DNA of 64,000 nt from Zavarzinella sp. (GCA_041399155.1 JAWKTI010000001.1:806001-870000); one strand, 5' to 3'; numbered from the stretch's first letter, positions 8,635-18,627 are shown. Numbers and translations: made by a program. The notes: a model not told the origin generated them from the sequence alone.

Positions 8635-10797
8635 ATGTTTGATAACAAGAATTCTGCGTTAAAACCTCGCACTGCATCTTCAGCGGTGGTGCCATACGCC
8701 CAAGCCACGGAAACACATGCACGGCCAACTTCAAATACGCCTCCCCTGACTGTGCTGCACCTGATTGGCTGTCTGCGTCGTCGCTGGAAGCAGGCTGCCA
8801 TTCTGGGTACCATCGCTGCCGGCATGATTTCGGTATTTGTGTTCTGGTTTCTGCCACCTGCGCGCCCCTACGCTTATACAAAGTTATACTTTCAGTCGAA
8901 ACCTGCAGGCACGGTGGATCGTCCTGACCCACCTGTAAAGCCCAGCACCCAGAAAGAACTGGTGGCCAGCCGGATTGTGCTGCAGGAAGTGTTCGATGGC
9001 GAAAAGGTGAAAAATCTGGAAATTGTGCGGGAGAAAACAGACCCGTACGAATGGCTGATACGCGAATTGCGGGTTGAATTCCCCACGGAATCCGAAATTA
9101 TGCGGATTGAACTGGCCGACAATCGTGTGGAAGAAGCGAAAATCCTGGTGGATGAGCTGGCCCGCGTGTACATGGCACGGATTGCTAATGAGTCTGCGGA
9201 ATATCGCAAGACCATGTACACCAAATTGAAAGATGAAATCAAGCGACTGGAAACCGAATATCTGAAAACATTCGATAAAGCGGGTGATCCGGAATCGGCT
9301 ACATTGGATCCGGCGGTGATGGCCCAGCGTCTGCAGTGGCGTGGGTCGGAAATTACCCGGATGCGGGCAGATGTCCAGGCTTACAAAGACCGGGCGAGCG
9401 AAATACGCACCGAATTAACGATTCTGAATGAACGGCTGAAAAAACGTCCCATCGAATTGACTCCAGGTGAGTACGACAAACTGCTGGCATCCAATCCCAC
9501 GGTGCAGAATTTGAAGCAAAGTCGTATCGCCTTACAGCAGATGTACGATCGGGAATCGCTGGGACTGGATCCCACCCACACCAGGATGGTGGGGCTGAAA
9601 AACCAGCTCAAACAGGTTGATGATCAACTCGAGGCAGTTCGCAAAGGTCTCAGTTCTGCTTCCATCGAAGAAAACCTGCGGGATGCAGCCACGAAATTGC
9701 AAGCGGAAATTAACAAATACGATCTGACGATCCGCAGCAAAGATGCAGAACTGGGGCTGGCGATCAAAGAATATGAGAAAATGGCCAGCAGCAGTGGGGC
9801 ACTTTCCCGCGATAAACCGAAGTTCCTTGCCAGTGGCAGCCAACTGGAAGAAATGAGAAAAAGATTAAGCCTGTTGGAAATGGACCTGAATGCACCTTTC
9901 GGTGTGAAGCCTTTAGAGCACGAGGCAGTGATTGTTCGACCCAACGATGCCTCCCGCCGGATGAAATTAACCATGGTGGCGGCAGCGGGCACATTTGGTA
10001 TGGTGGTGCTGCTGCTCTGTTTCATGGAATTTCGTGCTTATCGGATCAGTTCCCCCAGCGAAGTGGTGGAAAATCTCGGCCTTCGGGTCTACGGCACTGT
10101 GCCCGCACAGCCGAAACGGATTACGGGCCGCACTTTCCGTGATGATGAGTGGGAAGCGATTATTGCCGAATCGGTGGATTCGGCCAGAACCATCTTTCTT
10201 CATTCTGCGATGGCGAAAAACCTCCGCACCGTGATGGTGACCAGTGCGGTGGAAGGGGAAGGAAAAACGACCTTTTCCTGCCGACTGGCTGACAGTCTGG
10301 CTCGCTCTGGCCGCAAAACACTGCTGATCGATATGGATCTGCGGAATCCTTCTGTTCACGCCCAGTTTGGAATGTCCCCTGGTCCGGGTGTCTGTGAAAT
10401 TCTGCGTGGCCAGGTGCTGGTGCATAACGCTATCCAGCCCACCACCCTGGATACTCTTTCGATTCTGACCGCGGGAAGCTGCGATCGCTTTGCTATCGAA
10501 GCACTGTCAATGCCGCAATTGACGGTGATGTTGAACTCGTTGCAGCAACAATACGATTTCATTCTGATCGATTCCAGCCCGGTGTTACCTGTTGCGGATA
10601 CGTTGCTGGTGGCTAAACATGTGGACGGGGTGCTGTTTTCGCTGATGCAGGACCACAGCAAAATTGATCGTGTGCATGCTGCCACCGAAAAACTCGCCTC
10701 AATCGATGTCCCACTGCTGGGTGCTATTGTCAATGGCACACGTGGGGAAAGCTACGGTTACGCCACCGCTTACAGTCCGGCTGGCTCGGCAGGCTGA
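8635..10797 (+). CDS. Wzc-like polysaccharide co-polymerase / tyrosine autokinase (BY-kinase)
   Basis: The 720-residue inner-membrane protein has a first membrane helix (about residues 60-78, AAILGTIAAGMISVFVFWFL), a long periplasmic coiled-coil region, a second helix (about 443-463) and a cytoplasmic BY-kinase domain. The Walker A motif VEGEGKTT is at residues 539-546, a Walker A' DMDLRNPS follows, and a Walker B-type FILIDSSPVLPVADTL comes later. The C-terminus ESYGYATAYSPAG carries three tyrosines, a short version of the autophosphorylated cluster. Such proteins control chain length and export of exopolysaccharide. It is the first gene of a + strand operon with transferase, ABC exporter and ligase genes. 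Confidence 0.9.
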   Translation: MFDNKNSALKPRTASSAVVPYAQATETHARPTSNTPPLTVLHLIGCLRRRWKQAAILGTIAAGMISVFVFWFLPPARPYAYTKLYFQSKPAGTVDRPDPPVKPSTQKELVASRIVLQEVFDGEKVKNLEIVREKTDPYEWLIRELRVEFPTESEIMRIELADNRVEEAKILVDELARVYMARIANESAEYRKTMYTKLKDEIKRLETEYLKTFDKAGDPESATLDPAVMAQRLQWRGSEITRMRADVQAYKDRASEIRTELTILNERLKKRPIELTPGEYDKLLASNPTVQNLKQSRIALQQMYDRESLGLDPTHTRMVGLKNQLKQVDDQLEAVRKGLSSASIEENLRDAATKLQAEINKYDLTIRSKDAELGLAIKEYEKMASSSGALSRDKPKFLASGSQLEEMRKRLSLLEMDLNAPFGVKPLEHEAVIVRPNDASRRMKLTMVAAAGTFGMVVLLLCFMEFRAYRISSPSEVVENLGLRVYGTVPAQPKRITGRTFRDDEWEAIIAESVDSARTIFLHSAMAKNLRTVMVTSAVEGEGKTTFSCRLADSLARSGRKTLLIDMDLRNPSVHAQFGMSPGPGVCEILRGQVLVHNAIQPTTLDTLSILTAGSCDRFAIEALSMPQLTVMLNSLQQQYDFILIDSSPVLPVADTLLVAKHVDGVLFSLMQDHSKIDRVHAATEKLASIDVPLLGAIVNGTRGESYGYATAYSPAGSAG

Positions 10798-10898
10798 CCA
10801 TCATTCAAAATCAGCCCGCAGGAAAAGGTTTAACGAAACGCAAACTCGGTTCCAACTGGTACTCGCAATACAGTTGATGGCAAGGATGAAGTGGATTT

Positions 10899-11687
10899 AT
10901 GCTTAGTAACTTTCGAACAAGGCCCGCACGACCGAAGGTTCACCGGCAGGAGTTTTCTCACGCCGGCAAGCAGGTGAACGTCCAGGTGATTGATGATCTC
11001 AATTTATCACCCAAGCCCACTGCTGTCATGCCGATACTGAAACGGATCATTGATGTGGGGCTGGGCACCCTTCTGCTCCTAGCACTGTCACCAATTATTG
11101 CCGTTTGTGCATTGCTGGTGCGACTGACTTCCCCCGGCCCGGCCTTTTATTCTCAGGTGCGGCTGGGAATGTTCGGGAAGCCGTTTATCATCTGGAAGCT
11201 ACGCAGCATGCGAAACGATGCCGAACGTGGCACCGGTGCGATGTGGTGCGGCAAAAAAGACAAACGAGTGACCTTTATTGGCAAAATTCTGCGCAAACTG
11301 CACATTGATGAGTTTCCACAGTTGCTGAATGTGATCTCCGGCGAAATGAGCCTGGTTGGCCCACGGCCAGAACGACCTGAATTTTTCCCCGCCCTTGAAG
11401 CCTCCGTTCCGCATTATGCCAGCAGATTGCTGGTGCGGCCAGGGATCACCGGGCTGGCTCAGGCGTACCTCCCACCGGATGAAAGCATCGAAACTGTTCA
11501 GAAAAAACAGATTTACGATCTATACTACATCAAGCATGGGAATGTGCTGCTGGACCTTCGACTAATGGTGGTGACTGGTCTGCAGGCAGTGGGTGTGCCG
11601 CACGTCATGTGCCGGTTGATCTTTGTGCTGCCCCACCCGGAAACAATCCAGCCTGTCTACCAGGTTTCTAAACCTGGATTAAGATAG
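10899..11687 (+). CDS. Sugar-phosphate transferase (bacterial sugar transferase family)
   Basis: This enzyme type transfers a sugar-1-phosphate to undecaprenyl phosphate and starts the polysaccharide repeat unit at the inner membrane. At 262 aa it has the short, single-hairpin form (PglC/WcaJ C-terminal domain). An N-terminal basic tail precedes the membrane segment VGLGTLLLLALSPIIAVCAL (about 53-72), followed by TSPGPAFYSQVRLGMFGKPF, KLRSMRNDAE, KLHIDEFPQLLNVISGEMSL and VGPRPERPEF, all diagnostic. The C-terminal RPGITGLAQ completes the set. It lies 101 bases after the autokinase gene. The start at 10899 lacks a strong ribosome binding site. Confidence 0.93.
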   Translation: MLSNFRTRPARPKVHRQEFSHAGKQVNVQVIDDLNLSPKPTAVMPILKRIIDVGLGTLLLLALSPIIAVCALLVRLTSPGPAFYSQVRLGMFGKPFIIWKLRSMRNDAERGTGAMWCGKKDKRVTFIGKILRKLHIDEFPQLLNVISGEMSLVGPRPERPEFFPALEASVPHYASRLLVRPGITGLAQAYLPPDESIETVQKKQIYDLYYIKHGNVLLDLRLMVVTGLQAVGVPHVMCRLIFVLPHPETIQPVYQVSKPGLR

Positions 11688-11721
11688 AATCTGAACTTTT
11701 TACTTATACCTATAAATTGCT

Positions 11722-12933
11722 TTGCAACCCAATCGCACGAAGAACGTTCTTCTGGTAACCCACCGTTTACCATATCCACCAGACAAAGGCGACAGGATTC
11801 GCACATACCACCTGTTGAGGTTTCTTAGTCAGCGTGCGTCTGTGTGGTTGGCGGCCCTGGCCGATGAAAAAGTCACCGATGAAGCCCGCGATACCTTGTC
11901 TGGCATGTGTAAGCAGGTCATTGCGGTGCCCCACCAGCACTGGAAACTCCCCCAGGGTGCGTGGAATGCGTTGAAAGGAAAAAGCATCTCCGAGGGGTAT
12001 TTTTTCTCCAAAGAATTGCAGAACGCCATCAAACAACTTGCTCAAGCGGTGCCTTTCGACATGGCAATTGCTTCTGCATCCAGCATTGCTGATTATTTGA
12101 ACATTCCGGAACTTAGTAACGCGTTGCGGGTCATCGACGTGATGGACGTCGACAGCCAGAAGTGGGAAGATTATGCGGCGGCGAGTTCCCAGCCCAAAAA
12201 AATGGTTTTTCAACTGGAAGCCAAACGCACCCTCAAAGCAGAAAAAAAACTGGCCAGTTGGGCAGATGTCGTCACCCTGGTGAGTGAAGGTGAAGCGAAA
12301 TTGTTTCGCGACCGCACCACAGCCAAAAATGTGCACTGCATCGCCAATGGCGTGGATCTGAATTATTTTCACCCAACCACAGAACCGACAGACCACAGTT
12401 GTGTGTTTGTGGGGGTGATGGATTATCGCCCGAACGTGGATGCCGTCTGCTGGTTTGCGAAAGCAGCCTGGCCGGAAATTCGCCACCGAGTACCCAAGGC
12501 CACGTTCCGGATTGTGGGCAGAAATCCCGCACCTGCCGTGGTGGAACTGCAGAATATCCCAGGTGTGGAAGTGACAGGCTCGGTGCCCGATGTTCGACCC
12601 TATCTGGCCAAAGCAGTTCTAGCCGTTGCCCCACTGCAGATCGCCCGGGGCATTCAAAATAAGGTGCTGGAAGCAATGGCTGCCGGAAAACCGGTGATTG
12701 CTTCCCCACAAGCGTTGGGTGGGCTGAGCCATCATGCCCAACTGCCGATACTGCGGGCCGAAAACCGCGATCAGTGGTTACAAATGGTAACAGAACTATT
12801 GAACAACCCACAGAAAAGTGCCGAACTAGGCCAGCAGGGACGTGAATTTGTTGAAATCTACCACAATTGGGACCTGTGCCTGGGGCCGTTTGAACAGATG
12901 CTGTTGACACCCAAGTCGAGTGCAGGCCAATGA
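11722..12933 (+). CDS. Glycosyltransferase, TIGR03087-like (exosortase-associated type)
   Basis: The N-terminus LLVTHRLPYPPDKGDRIRTY matches the TIGR03087 family of GT-B glycosyltransferases found in exosortase/PEP-CTERM polysaccharide loci. The C-terminal half has the GT4 nucleotide-sugar region (GVMDYRPNVDAVCWF, then QIARGIQNKVLEAMAAGKPVI). At 403 aa it is full length. The start appears to be TTG at 11722, since no in-frame ATG precedes the conserved LLVTHRLPY core. Expression may be modest. It overlaps the next gene by four bases (ATGA). The transferred sugar cannot be told from sequence. Confidence 0.85.
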   Translation: MQPNRTKNVLLVTHRLPYPPDKGDRIRTYHLLRFLSQRASVWLAALADEKVTDEARDTLSGMCKQVIAVPHQHWKLPQGAWNALKGKSISEGYFFSKELQNAIKQLAQAVPFDMAIASASSIADYLNIPELSNALRVIDVMDVDSQKWEDYAAASSQPKKMVFQLEAKRTLKAEKKLASWADVVTLVSEGEAKLFRDRTTAKNVHCIANGVDLNYFHPTTEPTDHSCVFVGVMDYRPNVDAVCWFAKAAWPEIRHRVPKATFRIVGRNPAPAVVELQNIPGVEVTGSVPDVRPYLAKAVLAVAPLQIARGIQNKVLEAMAAGKPVIASPQALGGLSHHAQLPILRAENRDQWLQMVTELLNNPQKSAELGQQGREFVEIYHNWDLCLGPFEQMLLTPKSSAGQ

Positions 12934-14306
12934 AAGCACCCTTCCCACAGCGTCATCACTATGCCTTTGCCTCGATTGCCTTTGCATTGTTCATCGTTTA
13001 TGGCAGTCTGGTGCCATTCGAGGCGATTTCACTTTCATTTTCGACAGCACGTATCCAGTTTGCAGAAGCGATGCGAACGACATTTTCCTTCGAGTCCCGC
13101 TCCGACTGGGTGGCGAATATCCTTCTATACATCCCGTTAGGCTTCGTGGGCTGTGCCGCACTGATGGTGGATCGGCGACATCTGTGGGCACCCATGGCAG
13201 TCATTGCCGCTGTATTTGTGATCTGCATGGGGGTGGAATTTGCCCAACTGTGGTTCCCGATGCGAACAACTTCGGTAAACGATGTGATCGCCAACACAGT
13301 TGGTGGGGGAATCGGTGCCGTAGGATGGTGCCTTTACGGACAGAATGTGACCGAGCGGATGCGGACGTTGTGGACGACTTCCGGTCGAGAACATGCCTTT
13401 TTTCGTATTATTCCGTTTTACCTGTTGTTCCTGATTGCGGTCAATGGCATGCCGTTTGATCTCAGCATCAGCCCCACGGAATTATGGTATAAGTATAAAG
13501 CTGGCCGAATCCAGTGGTTCCCACCGGTGGGCTTTCTGGAAAAACTTCTGGTCATTGTGGCTTATTTTGCCCCGATTGGCTGGATGTGGGCTAGATTCAC
13601 CACCCCAAAGTGGGGCGACAACTTCCTTTATGCACTTGGAATTGGTTTCGCCTGTGCCACGCTGCTGGAATTGGTGCAACTTTCAGTGTTAAGTTGTGGC
13701 ACCTATCTGAGCGATGTCATCGCAGGCACCGGTGCGGTGCTGCTTGGTTGGCAATTCGCCCGAACTCCTTTGATTGTAAGCCGTTACCGGATTTTCTTCG
13801 CATTGCTGTGGTGCGTCGCCCTGGCCACCGTTCATTGGTATGGCCGCATCTGGGTGGGAACCGGTTGGCTGCACTGGAAGTTTGAAGAAATCTTCTGGGT
13901 GCCCTTCACGGATTATTTTCGCAGCCACTACCTGACCGCATTTGGCAAAATTGTCGACCGCACGATGGTGATGATTGTGCTGGGCGTGTTGCTGCACCGC
14001 AAATCCGGCTGGGCCTGGACCAGTCTCATTGTCGGGACAATCGCTTTGTTGTTGGAATGCGGGTTGCTGTTCATGGGAAATTCACCCACTTCGGCAGCTT
14101 TTTTGGAAAATCCATTCTCGCCCATCCCCAGCACCAGTAAAGTCGAACTAGGTTTTATCGGTGGGGGAATTGGTGGCTGGCTGGCACTGCGTTGGGGCAA
14201 TCGCTCCAGTGTGGTGCAACAGGCACCGCCAAAGCAACCCCAGGAAAATCAGCGTCCGATGTACGCCCCACGTTGGCCGGGACCTCGTCCTCAGTCAGCA
14301 AATTAA
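12930..14306 (+). CDS. VanZ-like multi-module membrane protein, 458 aa
   Basis: An all-helical membrane protein with VanZ-like features repeated along the chain. The first module (about residues 15-130) has VPFE, then DWVANILLYIPLGFVG, then EFAQLWFPMRTTSVNDVIAN. A second (about 165-285) has MPFDLSISPTELWYKYK, ELVQLSVLSCGTYLSDVIAG and TGAVLLGW. A weaker third (about 320-435) ends with the glycine-rich GFIGGGIGGWLAL. Single VanZ domains are about 120-150 residues, so this is two to three copies. VanZ proteins are common in polysaccharide and exosortase loci but their activity is unclear. The ATG overlaps the preceding stop by four bases. Confidence 0.75.
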   Translation: MKAPFPQRHHYAFASIAFALFIVYGSLVPFEAISLSFSTARIQFAEAMRTTFSFESRSDWVANILLYIPLGFVGCAALMVDRRHLWAPMAVIAAVFVICMGVEFAQLWFPMRTTSVNDVIANTVGGGIGAVGWCLYGQNVTERMRTLWTTSGREHAFFRIIPFYLLFLIAVNGMPFDLSISPTELWYKYKAGRIQWFPPVGFLEKLLVIVAYFAPIGWMWARFTTPKWGDNFLYALGIGFACATLLELVQLSVLSCGTYLSDVIAGTGAVLLGWQFARTPLIVSRYRIFFALLWCVALATVHWYGRIWVGTGWLHWKFEEIFWVPFTDYFRSHYLTAFGKIVDRTMVMIVLGVLLHRKSGWAWTSLIVGTIALLLECGLLFMGNSPTSAAFLENPFSPIPSTSKVELGFIGGGIGGWLALRWGNRSSVVQQAPPKQPQENQRPMYAPRWPGPRPQSAN

Positions 14307-14367
14307 TGAAATTGGCCGTAACTGCCAGAAAACAAAGAACTTAAGGCGAAGACTGACAATTATTATC

Positions 14368-15287
14368 ATGAATTCTTCATTAATAAACGATGAGACCGTG
14401 GTGGAACAGCACGAAGCAGAGAATGTCTCCCCACCGGAACTGGTTGCCCAGCCCAGCGGACAGGATCATCTCCCGATTACTGTGATTGAACGTCGGCCTG
14501 GCTGGCACCTGGTCAATTTCGGGGAATTGTGGCGGACCCGCGAGATCCTGTTCTACCTGGCGTGGCGAGATATCAAAGTTCGCTACAAACAGACCGTTCT
14601 GGGGATCGCCTGGGCCTTTGTGCAACCCCTGCTGTCCATGGTGGTCTTTGCCATTTTCTTTGGTCGCATGGGTGGCATGGGCACCGGCGTTGAAAATTAC
14701 GCAATGTTTGTCTTCGCGGGCATTTTGCTCTGGACCTTTTTTCAGATTCGCTGTCGGTGGCGGGCAATAGTATCGTCGCCAACGAACGCCTGATCACCAA
14801 AATTTATTTCCCACGATTGCACGTGCCATTCAGTGCAGTGGGGAGTGCCCTGTTCGACCTGATTGTTGCCCAGATTCTACTCGTGATCATGATGCTGATC
14901 TTTGGCGTAGTACCGGGTTGGCGACTGGCAATTGCCCCACTGGCAGCCGGCATGATGATTATTGCCGCCATGGGTATCGGAGCATTTCTGGCAGCATTGG
15001 TCGCAGCCCAACGCGATTTCCGTTACATTCTGGGCTTTATGATTCAATTGTGGATGTTTGCCACGCCCGCAATTTATCGGCCGATTGAATCGCTGGGCCA
15101 GACCGCACAGTGGCTGCTGCCAATCAATCCGTGCCACGGTCTGGTGGAAAATTTCCGGCAGGCAATCCTGAATCAGCCTCTGAACTGGTATTCGTTTGGG
15201 GTATCCAGTGGCATGGCAATCGTCATTGCGGTGATTGGCCTGGCCTATTTCAAACGTGTCGAACGCACCTTTGCGGATGTCATTTAA
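14368..15287 (+). pseudogene. Polysaccharide ABC exporter permease (TagG/Wzm type), one frameshift
   Basis: The first part (14368-14742) has the permease start: LWRTREILFYLAWRDIKVRYKQT, then GIAWAFVQPLLSMVVF and FAGILLWTFF. The frame then runs into unrelated sequence and stops at 14791-14793. The expected continuation SDSLSVAGNSIVANERLITK lies in another frame from 14742, with the remaining helices to DVI at 15287. The change falls exactly in a run of six T (14737-14742), and one more T would restore a normal permease of about 306 aa. Because the neighbouring ATPase is intact, a sequencing error, phase variation or recent mutation are all possible. It is functional only if the frame is restored. 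Confidence 0.88.
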
Positions 15288-15305
15288 CCCCCCACGGAGC
15301 AAGAA

Positions 15306-16565
15306 ATGAAACCCGCAGTAATTGTTGATGGGATCTCTAAGTTCTACCACCTGGGTGGTTTGCAGCGTGCGGATCGCAACCTGACTGAAAATGTGCTTTA
15401 CCACCTGAAGCGGTCGATGCAGACGCTGACGGGCCGCACCACGCTGGATGAGGCGAATGGCTTCTGGGCGTTGAAAAATACCTCCTTTGAGGTGCAGCCA
15501 GGCGAAGTCATTGGACTGGTGGGGCGTAATGGTGCTGGCAAAAGCACACTTCTGAAAATTCTCTCACGAATTACCGAGCCCACCAGTGGCAAGGCGTTGA
15601 TTCGTGGGCGATTAGGCAGCCTGCTCGAGGTGGGGACTGGTTTTCACCACGAATTGAGTGGGAGAGAGAATATTTTCCTGAACGGCTCCATTCTGGGAAT
15701 GTCCCGCCGCGAAATTAAATCCAAACTGGATGAAATTATCGCTTTTGCCGATATGGACCAGTTTCTGGATACCCCCGTCAAGCGTTATTCCAGCGGTATG
15801 GTGGTGCGGCTGGCGTTTGCAATCGCTGCCCACCTGCAGCCGGAAGTCCTTATTGTGGATGAAGTTCTGGCAGTCGGCGATGCACAGTTTCAGAAAAAAT
15901 GTTTGGGTAAAATGAAGGATGTGTCACAGGAAGGCCGCACCATCCTTTTTGTCAGCCACGATATGCACGCGGTGCGTCGCTTATGCCACCGTGCGGTGCT
16001 GCTTTCCAAAGGTGAAGTGGTACAGGTGGGCCCCACAGCGGAAGTAATTGCCACCTACCTTGCACGGGAAGCCGTCGTGGTGCCACCTGGTCAGCAGGTC
16101 GATCTTTCCAATACCCGCCGAAAGGGGCTACTGACCGCACGCTTCACCAGTATGACGATGGACAACGGTGCGGGCGATCTCGTCCATTCCGGTGGCCCAC
16201 TGCGGGTACAATTGACGATTCACGCCGACCAACCGATTGTGACCGACAGCATCGCACTGACCATTATTGATCGCACCGGTTTTCGCCTGATCCACGCCGA
16301 TACCGCCCGCATTGATTACCCGGTACAATTACAACCGGGCACGAATCAGGTGGAATTGACCATCCCCGCCCTGCACCTGCAACCAGGAGGTTATACCATG
16401 GGTCTGTGGCTGGCCCAATGGCCGGATCACATTATTGATCAGGTAGAATCGGCCTGCGATCTGGAAGTGATTCCCAATCCGGATGACAGCAGCGTGAAAC
16501 CTGTCGCTGACGGTGCCGTCCGCTGTGATTTACAGGCTCGGGTGGTCGTACCACAGGAGATTTAA
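15306..16565 (+). CDS. Polysaccharide ABC exporter ATPase (TagH/Wzt type) with C-terminal domain
   Basis: The 419-residue ATP-binding subunit energises export of a lipid-linked polysaccharide across the inner membrane. The nucleotide-binding domain (about 1-240) has Walker A GRNGAGKST at 73-81, an unusual signature YSSGM at 161-165 typical of this export branch, Walker B VLIVDEVLAV at 181-190 and the switch VSHD. The C-terminal 150 residues form a beta-rich Wzt-like domain, which in the family binds the non-reducing end of the polymer. GGAG lies eight bases before the ATG. It is 18 bases after the permease gene, its evident partner. Confidence 0.93.
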   Translation: MKPAVIVDGISKFYHLGGLQRADRNLTENVLYHLKRSMQTLTGRTTLDEANGFWALKNTSFEVQPGEVIGLVGRNGAGKSTLLKILSRITEPTSGKALIRGRLGSLLEVGTGFHHELSGRENIFLNGSILGMSRREIKSKLDEIIAFADMDQFLDTPVKRYSSGMVVRLAFAIAAHLQPEVLIVDEVLAVGDAQFQKKCLGKMKDVSQEGRTILFVSHDMHAVRRLCHRAVLLSKGEVVQVGPTAEVIATYLAREAVVVPPGQQVDLSNTRRKGLLTARFTSMTMDNGAGDLVHSGGPLRVQLTIHADQPIVTDSIALTIIDRTGFRLIHADTARIDYPVQLQPGTNQVELTIPALHLQPGGYTMGLWLAQWPDHIIDQVESACDLEVIPNPDDSSVKPVADGAVRCDLQARVVVPQEI

Positions 16566-16571
16566 CCGGAC

Positions 16572-17969
16572 GTGTTAAAACTGGGATTGCTATTGATGAT
16601 CTCTGCCTGGGGTGGTGCGGCCAGTCTGATCTGGGGGCCGTTCATTCCACTGGTGCTGTATTACTTCTTTACAGTCTTTCGACCTCAGGTGATCTGGAAA
16701 GAGTCGCTGGCTGCCTATCCCGATTTTCAGTGGGCGCTGATGATGGCACTCCCCACCATCGGGGCCACCTTTGTCTGGCGCTTCGCCCGTTTTATTGCCC
16801 CACAACGGTTTGTGAATCAGCCACTGCCCAGGCCGAATATTGGACATTTTGTCTTTGCGTTTTTTGCCCTGTGGATCACCGTTACCTATTTGACTTCACG
16901 AAATCAGTTACTGGCAGAACCGATCTTCAGCGATTATCGCAAGATCTTCCTGATGTTCTTCATCTCTGCCATGGTGCTGACCAGTATCCGCCAGATCTGG
17001 ATCATCTATCTGGTGGTTCTTGGTTCGCTTTCGTACATCGCGTTTGAAGTCAACCAGTATTACTTTTTCAACAACTACCTGTATCTGGTGAATCAGGGTT
17101 ATTCCGATATTCGCGGTGGGGGATTGGATAACAATGGTGCCGCACTGATGCTGGCGATGGGTTTCCCTATGTGCGTCTATGCCTGGGACGGTGTCAAGCA
17201 CTGGATTCGCTGGCTGTTCCCGGTATGTGCAATGCTGATTGTCCATGCTGTCCTGACCTCGTACTCCCGCGGTGCGATGCTTTCGATCCTGATTACCGTG
17301 CCGTTTTACATCTTCCGCTGCCAATCGAAACGCCTGATTCTGGTGGGCTATCTGGTGGGGGCAATGATGCTGCCGTTTCTGGTCAGCGATGAGATTGCCA
17401 AGCGGTTCATGAGTATTACTTCCCACGAAGAGGATGAAAGTGCCGGCAGTCGGAAAACCACCTGGGCAATCGCCTGGAATATGGCCAACGAACGGCCAAT
17501 TTTTGGTTATGGCATCCGAAATTCCAGCCTTTACACCTACCAGTTCGGTGCCGATGAAGAAGGGCGGGTGATTCACAACAACTATCTGCAGATTGCCGCC
17601 GACAGTGGTATGATTGCTCTGGCAGGTTTGCTGGCGATTTACGCGGTCTGCTTATATCTTGCGGCAAAAATACGCTGGTCAATCCCAGGATCCAACAGTA
17701 TCGTGGGATTGCTGCTAGCCGCCGGCCACACACTGACAGGGGGGCGCTGGCAACCGATTAGTTCCACTGCGGGATACCGTGGCAAAGATGCCCACCTGGT
17801 CTATGCGATGGCCTGTGGCATCGAAGGTTCGTTGATCTGCTGGATGTTTGGCAGCTTTTTCCTGTCGCTGGAAACGTTCGAGCCACCCTACGTACTGGAA
17901 ATCCTGGTCATCCAGCTCTGGTCGATTCTGCAACTGAAACGTGTGCATGAATCCCATGAATTTGGCTAA
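16572..17969 (+). CDS. O-antigen-ligase-like membrane protein (TIGR03097-like)
   Basis: A 465-residue protein with about ten to eleven hydrophobic helices and one large periplasmic loop, the Wzy/WaaL layout. The N-terminal part (FIPLVLYYFFTVFRPQ) and the central GGGLDNNGAALMLAMGFP resemble the putative O-glycosylation ligase of exosortase-associated loci (TIGR03097). The loop holds ERPIFGYGIRNSS and HNNYLQIAADSG, the usual ligase signature region. The start is GTG at 16572, with AGGAG twelve bases upstream, and it follows the ATPase gene by six bases. It is the last gene of the operon and converges on the gene at 17992. Confidence 0.85.
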   Translation: MLKLGLLLMISAWGGAASLIWGPFIPLVLYYFFTVFRPQVIWKESLAAYPDFQWALMMALPTIGATFVWRFARFIAPQRFVNQPLPRPNIGHFVFAFFALWITVTYLTSRNQLLAEPIFSDYRKIFLMFFISAMVLTSIRQIWIIYLVVLGSLSYIAFEVNQYYFFNNYLYLVNQGYSDIRGGGLDNNGAALMLAMGFPMCVYAWDGVKHWIRWLFPVCAMLIVHAVLTSYSRGAMLSILITVPFYIFRCQSKRLILVGYLVGAMMLPFLVSDEIAKRFMSITSHEEDESAGSRKTTWAIAWNMANERPIFGYGIRNSSLYTYQFGADEEGRVIHNNYLQIAADSGMIALAGLLAIYAVCLYLAAKIRWSIPGSNSIVGLLLAAGHTLTGGRWQPISSTAGYRGKDAHLVYAMACGIEGSLICWMFGSFFLSLETFEPPYVLEILVIQLWSILQLKRVHESHEFG

Positions 17970-17991
17970 TGGTTGTCCGCTGTTCAGAAGG

Positions 17992-18627
17992 TTACATTGT
18001 CTCAGAAATTGTTTTCTGGTAATACCTGATGTATGCCTGAATGAACCAGACATGTTGATTGTATTTGAGTGAATTGAGTTGTTGTTCCAACGAGTCCAAC
18101 ATTTTCAATGCTGATTCGTAACTGTATTGTTCCATCAATTGATACGCCAACTTTGCCTGCCGTTTGAAATTTGAAATCCCCTCTTTCTCTTGCCAGCCAT
18201 GCTGCTGAATAAGCTCGATGGCATAGTACAAATCCAGGGGATTCACTGATGCCGGTGTGAGATTTGACAGAAACAGCTCATGTAATTCAGATCTACTGAT
18301 TCCAATATCGTGATACATCTGTGTATCGTCGACATTTTCTGGATACTGTTCGTTCATGACACAGTTCCCGTGTTCAAACAGTTGATACGATGCGTGTCCA
18401 CTGGTACTACAGGAAAACACGATTGCTATTGGATGAATTTTTGTCGAAAGAGATCTTGCTACTTGCGCATAGTTCTTCATCTCCGTACCAGCACCATGTG
18501 CAAGGATGGCAAAGTTTGCTTCACGCTGGAGTAACAATAAGGGATGCGGTGTCGCAAGTGCATGAAATGCGTTCACTACAATCTCTGTTGATCCAGTCAG
18601 GACTATCCCACAAAATCGCTCGCTCAT
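17992..18627 (-). CDS. Hypothetical protein, 211 aa
   Basis: I do not recognise a family. The N-terminal half is alpha/beta-like (CGIVLTGSTEIVVNAFHAL, IHPIAIVFSCSTSGH) and could form a Rossmann-like fold. The C-terminal half is helical and rich in Gln and Tyr. There is no signal peptide. AGGATAG lies six bases before the ATG at 18627. It is convergent with the ligase gene, 22 bases away, and lies downstream of the GT39-like gene on the same strand, 59 bases apart, so it could be independently expressed. Confidence 0.65.
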   Translation of the reverse strand: MSERFCGIVLTGSTEIVVNAFHALATPHPLLLLQREANFAILAHGAGTEMKNYAQVARSLSTKIHPIAIVFSCSTSGHASYQLFEHGNCVMNEQYPENVDDTQMYHDIGISRSELHELFLSNLTPASVNPLDLYYAIELIQQHGWQEKEGISNFKRQAKLAYQLMEQYSYESALKMLDSLEQQLNSLKYNQHVWFIQAYIRYYQKTISETM

